The notes under the pieces were generated by a model. That model was not told the origin of the DNA, did no database searches, and saw only the letters and a list, made by a program, of their open reading frames with translations. Of a DNA stretch of 38,092 bases, positions 32,485-38,092 are shown piece by piece. The translations under genes and the position numbers were made by a program. Every line of letters begins with the position of its first letter. Position 1 is the stretch's first letter. Source of the stretch: a bacterium (GTDB taxonomy: Bacteria; Acidobacteriota; HRBIN11; JAKEFK01); contig JAKEFK010000073.1 of assembly GCA_022616075.1 (NCBI GenBank), positions 1 to 38,092 of the forward strand. Reading direction: 5' to 3'.

Positions 32485-33823
32485 TGATGAAGAAGTCGTA
32501 CGTGAAGTTTTTCATCGACTCCTCAGATCAGAAGGTTACCAGGCTGAGCTTTGCATTTCGGGGGAAGAAGGTTTAAGGCTCATTCGGGAAAGGGAATTCG
32601 ACGCCGTCATTCTGGATGTCATGATGAATGGCATCGGCGGCCTTGCCACATTGAACGAACTCCGCAAAATGGATTCTGATATTCCTGTCATCATGGTTAC
32701 CGCCTATGCTTCGCTGGAAAACGCGATTGAATGCATGAAGCAAGGCGCTTTCGACTACATAACCAAACCTTTCAAAAATGACGAGGTGATGCTGTCCATT
32801 CAGAAGGCGATTGAGCAGCGCACTTTATTGCGCGAGAACAAGAATCTTAAATCGCAGCTGAAGGGCATTTACGGTTTTGAAAATATTGTCGGGCACAGCG
32901 AACAGATGCGAAAAGTCTTCGATCTCGTTTCTCAAGTTGCTCCAAGCCGGAGCACGATTCTGATAACAGGCGAAAGCGGAACAGGAAAGGAGCTGATTGC
33001 AAAAGCGATTCACTATCATTCACCGCGTGCCGGTAAACCATTTGTTGTTGTGAATTCCGGAAGCCTGCCGCCGGATTTGCTGGAAAGTAATTTATTCGGT
33101 CACATGAAGGGCTCTTTTACGGGAGCGATCGCAAGCAAGAAAGGGTTGTTTGAAGTGGCTGATGGTGGAAGCATCTTTTTGGACGAAATTGGAAACATTC
33201 ATCTGGACACCCAATCGAAACTCTTGCGCGTCATTCAGGAGAAAGAGTTCATGCGGGTCGGCGGTGTCGAAACCGTTCATGTGGATGTTCGGATCATTGC
33301 GGCAACAAACAGCGAACTCTACACTCTGGTCAAAGATGGAAAGTTCCGCGAAGATCTGTACTACCGCCTCAACGTAATCAGTATTCAGCTTCCTGCGCTT
33401 CGGGAGAGGATGGATGATATTCCACTTCTTGCCGACTATTTTATTCAGAAATACTGCAGGGAAAACGACAAACCTTCGCTGCATCTCACACCGCAGGCCC
33501 TGAATGCGCTCATGGATTATCATTGGCCGGGAAACGTGCGGGAACTCGAGAATGTCATTGAGCGGGCTGTGGTGCTTTGCCGGGGGGAAACGATCACAGT
33601 CGACCTGCTTCCCGAAAACATCTGGAACAAATCCAAACCTTATATGATCGCGGACACAAATCTTCCTTTTAAGGACAAAGTCGATCAATACCGGAAACTT
33701 TTGATACTGGACGCACTGCAAAAAGCGGCGGGTGTGCAAAAGGAGGCAGCGCGCATGCTTCGGATCAAACCGACCACCCTCAATGAGATGATCAAACGCT
33801 ACAACATCAAGTCGCCGGTATAA
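32453..33823 (+). CDS. NtrC-type sigma-54 response regulator, 456 aa
   Basis: A receiver domain (1-120; phospho-acceptor D55 in AVILDVMM) is followed by a sigma-54 AAA+ activator domain (about 140-375) and a Fis-type helix-turn-helix (about 410-455, KEAARMLRIKPTTLNEMIKR). Walker A is GESGTGKE. The sigma-54-contacting loop reads GSFTGA instead of the commonest GAFTGA, a variant also seen in working activators. Walker B is GGSIFLDEIGN. The ATG at 32453 lies inside the kinase gene, preceded by GAGGGAAG, so translation is coupled and the two form a cognate pair. Targets are expected to have -24/-12 promoters; none is evident in this window. Confidence 0.95.
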   Translation: MSRQERILVIDDEEVVREVFHRLLRSEGYQAELCISGEEGLRLIREREFDAVILDVMMNGIGGLATLNELRKMDSDIPVIMVTAYASLENAIECMKQGAFDYITKPFKNDEVMLSIQKAIEQRTLLRENKNLKSQLKGIYGFENIVGHSEQMRKVFDLVSQVAPSRSTILITGESGTGKELIAKAIHYHSPRAGKPFVVVNSGSLPPDLLESNLFGHMKGSFTGAIASKKGLFEVADGGSIFLDEIGNIHLDTQSKLLRVIQEKEFMRVGGVETVHVDVRIIAATNSELYTLVKDGKFREDLYYRLNVISIQLPALRERMDDIPLLADYFIQKYCRENDKPSLHLTPQALNALMDYHWPGNVRELENVIERAVVLCRGETITVDLLPENIWNKSKPYMIADTNLPFKDKVDQYRKLLILDALQKAAGVQKEAARMLRIKPTTLNEMIKRYNIKSPV

Positions 33824-33826
33824 ATG

Positions 33827-33922
33827 AACCGCCAAGGCGCGAGCGTCTTTGCGTAGCGAGTCTTCGCGCCTCCGCGTAGACCCGGAGACGCGCGACGAGT
33901 CGACGCCATTGTCTTGGCGGTT
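33827..33922. repeat. Inverted repeat, AACCGCCAAGGCG family
   Basis: AACCGCCAAGGCGC at 33827 pairs with the TCTTGGCGGTT end at 33922. The middle is G/C-rich (GTCTTTGCGTAGCGAGTCTT and so on). It begins 3 bp after the regulator's stop and could terminate that transcript. Confidence 0.85.
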
Positions 33923-33932
33923 ATACTTGTGC

Positions 33933-33962
33933 TTGAAGCAAAGGTTGAATTTACCGTACAAT
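33933..33962 (+). promoter_or_regulatory. Predicted sigma-70 promoter for the 33993 gene
   Basis: TTGAAG at 33933-33938 and TACAAT at 33957-33962 are separated by 18 bp. The start codon is 30 bp downstream of the -10 box, with the ribosome binding site TAGGAGG about 9 bp before the ATG. Confidence 0.55.
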
Positions 33963-33992
33963 ACACATTGGATTCCTTAGGAGGTCCCTCGG

Positions 33993-35453
33993 ATGGGGAA
34001 CACGATTTTACTGGCCGATAAAAGCTCAACAATCCAGAAGATTGTTCAGCTCACATTTGCTGACGACAATTTCAACATTCATACCGTCAGTGATGGCGAA
34101 GCTGCGCTCGATGCAATTCTCCAGGTCCATCCCGACCTCATTCTGGCTGACATCAGTTTGCCATTGAAAAACGGCTATGACATCTGTTCCACCGTCCGGA
34201 AGGATTCGCGATTCAGTGATTGTTCGCGCATCCCTGTGATTCTGCTCGCTGGAATCTATGAAACCATGGATGAAGAACGGGCACACCAGGTGGAAGAGCG
34301 GGTCAAACAAGTTGAGGCAAACGATTTTCTTTCCAAGCCCTTTGATCCGCAGTTGCTGATCAGCAAAGTGAAGCACTACCTTGCCGGAGCCGCTCCTGAA
34401 AGTCGTCCTTCAACGTCTGTATTTAACGAGGAACCGGAAAGTGGCGGAATCAATTTATTTGACACGGAACCCGAGTATCAGCCTCCCGATGACAATGAAA
34501 AAACAATGATGCTTCCAGGTGGTCCCTTCGGATCGGGTTTTTCGCCTGAACCTTCCGAAGAGGAGACGCCACAAAAGACTTCAAGACCTGATGTGGATAT
34601 TGATTCTGTTAAACCGGTTGGCGAAGTGGTTTTTGGTGAAGAAGGCTTTCCTGCAGTGGAACTAGGCGCTGAGGAAGAAGAAGAGGAGAAGAATCTTTTT
34701 GGTGCGTCTGAAGAAAAGGAGACTATCACAGGCGCAGAGATTCCTTTTTCAGGACGCGAAGAACAGGAATTTGAGTACACGTCAGGTCCTGTGCTGGAAG
34801 TTTCCGCGGCACTGGAATCGGAATCGGAAGGATCCATTCCATTAATATTGCCGGATTCAGAAGAACCATTCGATGATGTTTTTCAGGAACCACAACCCGA
34901 GATGCAATGGGGTTCTCCATCGGTTTCAGAAGAAGATTCTCCTTTTGGAATGCCTGAGCTGCATACAGCGCCTCCTGAACCAATACAGGAAGTGGAAGCT
35001 CCGTTGGAGATTCAGGAGTCGGCGACACTTGTCGAACCGCTGGCGATGGCGGAACCTGAACAGCCGGTCCCGACGGAAGTGGAAGGTTTTGACGACACAT
35101 GGCCCGGCCTGTCTATAAAAGCGAATAAGGCGCAGCCAGTCGAAGAGTTGTTCGAATCAGAAGTGGTGCGCATTTCGCCGGTTGAAGATGTTGAAGAGCT
35201 TCAACCGGATATTGCAGAGGCTCTGCAGGAAAAGCCGGAATCGATAGCACCGGGAGTAGAAGAACCACAGTTAAAGGCGGCTCCGGCAGCGAACGCACAG
35301 ATAACAGACGAACTCATCGATCGTATCGCAGAAAGAGTGTTGAACAAATTGTCTGAACGCGTCGTTTCTGAGATTGTCTGGCAAGTTGTACCGGATCTGG
35401 CGGAGAAAATGATCCGGCGCGAGCTGGAGAAACTTCACGCGGGGGAAGAATAG
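33993..35453 (+). CDS. Response regulator with long acidic tail, 486 aa
   Basis: A receiver domain occupies residues 1-130, with phospho-acceptor D53 in LILADISLPLKNGYDIC and K in FLSKPFDPQLL. One acidic pocket residue is changed: the motif is LADKS, with alanine at position 8. Residues about 140-440 are low-complexity and rich in Glu, Pro and Ser, likely disordered and very acidic. The last 50 residues form a helical module (ERVVSEIVWQVVPDLAEKMI) of a style I associate with motility or polarity regulators of Acidobacteriota and Myxococcota. It has no DNA-binding domain. A good promoter and ribosome binding site (TAGGAGG) precede it. valS follows on the same strand 81 bp later. Confidence 0.9.
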   Translation: MGNTILLADKSSTIQKIVQLTFADDNFNIHTVSDGEAALDAILQVHPDLILADISLPLKNGYDICSTVRKDSRFSDCSRIPVILLAGIYETMDEERAHQVEERVKQVEANDFLSKPFDPQLLISKVKHYLAGAAPESRPSTSVFNEEPESGGINLFDTEPEYQPPDDNEKTMMLPGGPFGSGFSPEPSEEETPQKTSRPDVDIDSVKPVGEVVFGEEGFPAVELGAEEEEEEKNLFGASEEKETITGAEIPFSGREEQEFEYTSGPVLEVSAALESESEGSIPLILPDSEEPFDDVFQEPQPEMQWGSPSVSEEDSPFGMPELHTAPPEPIQEVEAPLEIQESATLVEPLAMAEPEQPVPTEVEGFDDTWPGLSIKANKAQPVEELFESEVVRISPVEDVEELQPDIAEALQEKPESIAPGVEEPQLKAAPAANAQITDELIDRIAERVLNKLSERVVSEIVWQVVPDLAEKMIRRELEKLHAGEE

Positions 35454-35512
35454 CGTCGACGCGTTTGCGCGTCTTCGTGCCTTCGCGTCGATCGAGTCGC
35501 GTCCCACCAAGC
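35454..35512. repeat. G/C-rich repeat-like spacer before valS
   Basis: CGTCGACGCG, GCGCGTCTTCGTGCCTTCGC and GTCGATCGAGTCGCG resemble arms of the spacer repeats (compare the middle of 33827-33922). Several short inverted pieces are visible, but no clean hairpin. Confidence 0.55.
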
Positions 35513-35534
35513 CAAAAGTCTTAAGGGTAATTTT

Positions 35535-38092
35535 ATGGAAAAAACGTACGATCCGAAGCTTATTGAAGACGAACAGTATCAATTATGGTTACGAGGAAAT
35601 TATTTTCGCAGTGAGGTAGACCCCTCCAGATCTCGTTTTTCGATTGTGATACCTCCTCCGAACGTTACTGGATCTCTCCACGTTGGTCATGCTCTGGATT
35701 TAACCCTTCAAGATGTGATTGTTCGCTGGCAGCGAATGCTTGGAAAGAACGCTCTCTGGGTCCCGGGCACGGATCACGCTGGAATTGGCACTCAGATGGT
35801 GGTGGAAAGGGAACTCGCCAAAGAAAAAATTAGCCGTTTTGAGATTGGCAGGGAGGCTTTTGAACAGAGGGCGTGGCAATGGAAAGAGTATAGCCACGGA
35901 CTGATTACGCAAAGGCTTCAAAAACTCGGGGCCTCAGTCGATTGGTCCAGGGAACGCTTCACGCTTGACGAAGGATTATCTCGCGCGGTGCGCACGGCCT
36001 TCGTTCAATTGTTCCGCGAGGGTCTGATTTATAAAGGCGAGTACGTTGTTAACTGGTGTCCTCGCTGCAAGACTGCGCTTTCCGATCTGGAAGTGCGGCA
36101 CGAACAAACCGAAGGGCAACTTCATTATGTGCGCTATCCGATTCAGGGAGAGAAGGAGTTCATCACGGTCGCAACGACGCGGCCCGAAACGATGCTGGGG
36201 GACACCGCTATCGCGGTGCATCCCGAGGATGAAAGATACCGGCACCTTGTTGGAAAAACTGCAATTCAACCCTTACTGAACAGGCCGATCCCTGTGATTG
36301 CTGATTCCTTTGTAAACCGTGAGTTTGGAACAGGCGCTGTGAAAATCACTCCGGCTCACGATCCCAATGATTTTCTTGCGGCGCAGCGGAACAACATTCC
36401 GGCTTTACTTGTGATCGATGGAGACGGCAAGATGCTTCCTCCTGCCGGACCCTATGCGGGGCTCGACCGTTTTGAGGCGCGCAAACGCGTGATCGAAGAT
36501 TTGACTTCCGCCGGATTGCTTGTACGTCAGGAAAAACACATTTACGCGCTCGGGAAATGCGACCGGTGCAAAACGATCGTGGAGCCGCTTCTCTCCGCTC
36601 AGTGGTTTGTGAAAATCGCATCGCTGGCTGCTCCCGCAATCGAAGCGGTGGAGAAAGGAGAAATTCGTTTTTATCCGGAAAGCTGGACCCGCGTTTATTT
36701 TGAATGGATGCGCAACATTCATGACTGGTGCATTAGCAGGCAGCTCTGGTGGGGCCACCGCATCCCGGTTTGGAATTGTGAACAATGCAGCCGCATGACC
36801 TCGGAAGTGGATACGCCGCAAAAATGCGCGCATTGCGGATCCGCAAATATTCGTCAGGAAACAGATGTGCTCGACACGTGGTTCTCCTCCGGCCTCTGGC
36901 CCTTTTCTGTCTTCGGATGGCCGGATCAAACCCCGGAGCTAAACTACTACTATCCTACTAATTTATTAATTACCGGTTTCGACATCATTTTCTTCTGGGT
37001 CGCCCGAATGATCATGTTGGGTTTGAAGTTTACCGGTAAGGTCCCTTTTCGTGAAACGTATATCCACGGTCTCGTTCGGGACGAACACGGACAGAAAATG
37101 AGCAAGAGCCGCGGAAATGTGATCGATCCCATGGAAGTCATTGATGAATATGGAACAGACGCGATGCGATTCGCACTGGCGGTTCTTGCTGTTCCCGGAC
37201 CTGACATTCCGCTTTCCACAAAGAGAGTCCAGGGCTATAAAGCTTTTCTGAACAAATTATGGAATTCAGTCCGTTTTGCTCTTTTGAAAGTCAATGAGAA
37301 CGACGACCTCACTCCTTTGCCGGTCTCTTCCTGGGATCTGGGAGACCGGTGGATCACGTCACGATTCCACAGAGTCGCTGGAGAGATAAATTCTTGTTTG
37401 AGTGAATATCGTTTTGATCTGGCTGCCAACGCTGCGTACCAGTTTTTGTGGCACGAGTTCTGCGACTGGTACATCGAATGGATCAAACCTCATTTAAGCG
37501 GTGATACCAGGCGAGCCTCCGGAAAGAAAGGGTTGTTGCTTGAGAGAGTTTCCGATGTTTTGAAGCTGCTCCATCCATTCGTTCCGTTCGTTACTGAATA
37601 TCTATACCAGCAGATCCCAGAGCGAGCACGATCGAGTAAGGCCTTGATGATTGCAAAATATCCGCAGAGAGATGAGAAATATATCAGTATCGACTCGGAA
37701 GACCAGTTTGCTCTATTGATGGAGTTCATCGGGAAGATCAGACAGGTGCGGACTGAAATGAACATCGAGCCATCGAAAAAAATTCACGTGTTTGTGAAAG
37801 GAGGATCGCTCCAGAATCTGGTTGAATCTCAAGAGAAGGAAGTTCGGTTACTCACGCGTTGCGAACGCTTGGAGTTTGTGTCTGATTTTCCGCAGGACAA
37901 ACAGCTGGCTCGAGGCGTCCTGAAGGATGCGGAAATAGGAATCGATCTCGCAGGTGTTCTCAACCTACAAAACGAGAAAGATCGTTTGCAAAAGGAACTG
38001 AGACAGATCCTTGCGGATCTTTCAGTGGTGGAGAAGAAACTATCAAATGAGAAATTCCTGAGCAATGCGCCGGCTCCGGTGGTGGAAGAACA
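35535..38092 (+). CDS. valS: Valyl-tRNA synthetase, 3' end cut by the window
   Basis: A class I aminoacyl-tRNA synthetase charging tRNA-Val. The HIGH-type motif is PPNVTGSLHVGHAL near residue 50, GTDHAGIGTQ follows, and KMSKS is intact in DEHGQKMSKSRGN. The editing (CP1) domain with TTRPETMLGDTAIAVHPED and the WCISRQLWWGHRIP stretch are present, along with two CxxC zinc-like pairs (near CPRC and CEQC/CAHC). About 852 codons are visible; the C-terminal coiled-coil arm (NEKFLSNAPAPVVEE) has nearly finished, so perhaps 20-40 residues lie beyond the edge. The ATG at 35535 has AGGG 7 bp upstream. Confidence 0.97.
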   Translation, partial: MEKTYDPKLIEDEQYQLWLRGNYFRSEVDPSRSRFSIVIPPPNVTGSLHVGHALDLTLQDVIVRWQRMLGKNALWVPGTDHAGIGTQMVVERELAKEKISRFEIGREAFEQRAWQWKEYSHGLITQRLQKLGASVDWSRERFTLDEGLSRAVRTAFVQLFREGLIYKGEYVVNWCPRCKTALSDLEVRHEQTEGQLHYVRYPIQGEKEFITVATTRPETMLGDTAIAVHPEDERYRHLVGKTAIQPLLNRPIPVIADSFVNREFGTGAVKITPAHDPNDFLAAQRNNIPALLVIDGDGKMLPPAGPYAGLDRFEARKRVIEDLTSAGLLVRQEKHIYALGKCDRCKTIVEPLLSAQWFVKIASLAAPAIEAVEKGEIRFYPESWTRVYFEWMRNIHDWCISRQLWWGHRIPVWNCEQCSRMTSEVDTPQKCAHCGSANIRQETDVLDTWFSSGLWPFSVFGWPDQTPELNYYYPTNLLITGFDIIFFWVARMIMLGLKFTGKVPFRETYIHGLVRDEHGQKMSKSRGNVIDPMEVIDEYGTDAMRFALAVLAVPGPDIPLSTKRVQGYKAFLNKLWNSVRFALLKVNENDDLTPLPVSSWDLGDRWITSRFHRVAGEINSCLSEYRFDLAANAAYQFLWHEFCDWYIEWIKPHLSGDTRRASGKKGLLLERVSDVLKLLHPFVPFVTEYLYQQIPERARSSKALMIAKYPQRDEKYISIDSEDQFALLMEFIGKIRQVRTEMNIEPSKKIHVFVKGGSLQNLVESQEKEVRLLTRCERLEFVSDFPQDKQLARGVLKDAEIGIDLAGVLNLQNEKDRLQKELRQILADLSVVEKKLSNEKFLSNAPAPVVEE

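Noticed and set aside
33092-33961. 289-aa open frame on the minus strand
   Set aside because: It lies opposite the sigma-54 regulator gene and shows no recognisable motif.

Overview
The window is 38 kb of densely coded bacterial chromosome, about half G+C by eye. It holds 26 protein genes, no rRNA or tRNA genes that I can see, no transposase and no phage genes. My best guess is an uncultured member of the Acidobacteriota or a neighbouring phylum. The grounds are the gene mix (a MoxR/DUF58/DUF4129/SpoIIM/RDD cluster, TldD and PmbA side by side, a long acidic response regulator next to valS, a PDZ-7TM-GAF-PAS kinase) and the many short inverted repeats in the spacers. This placement rests on recollection of similar genomes, not on a search.

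Layout. Bases 1-203 are a 29-bp tandem array. Bases 239-8009 hold a nine-gene co-directional cluster: B-box-like zinc membrane protein, polytopic membrane protein, DUF4129, DUF4350, MoxR ATPase, DUF58, a repeat hairpin, SpoIIM, RDD and a small exported TPR-like protein. The first six genes overlap by 4 bases or less at each junction, so they are probably translationally coupled. Bases 8122-11047 encode thiolase, 3-hydroxyacyl-CoA dehydrogenase and enoyl-CoA hydratase, three consecutive steps of acyl-CoA metabolism. Bases 11128-14115 encode TldD and PmbA. Then come an unknown cytosolic protein and a secreted protein with a degenerate metallopeptidase motif. These meet, stop to stop, a minus-strand pair: rarA and an unknown coiled-coil gene.

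Bases 18990-20354 encode a REC-GAF-PAS protein that ends inside a 106-bp inverted-repeat element. Facing it is glycerate 2-kinase, preceded by a small charged protein with a hairpin-rich leader. YihY/BrkB, dodecin, a methylmalonyl-CoA mutase large subunit, two oligopeptide-type ABC ATPases, a DUF2064 protein and an outer-membrane barrel follow. The right end carries a PDZ-7TM-GAF-PAS histidine kinase overlapping an NtrC-type regulator, a response regulator with a long acidic tail, and valS, which is cut by the window edge.

The most distinctive non-coding trait is the number of short inverted-repeat families in the spacers. Two coding ends (the DUF4129 signal peptide and the RarA tail) appear to be made from repeat arms. 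The best candidates for undescribed biology are the extended MoxR cluster, the small protein with four hairpins in its leader, the coiled-coil partner of rarA, and the element that fills the gap between the REC-GAF-PAS and glycerate kinase genes.
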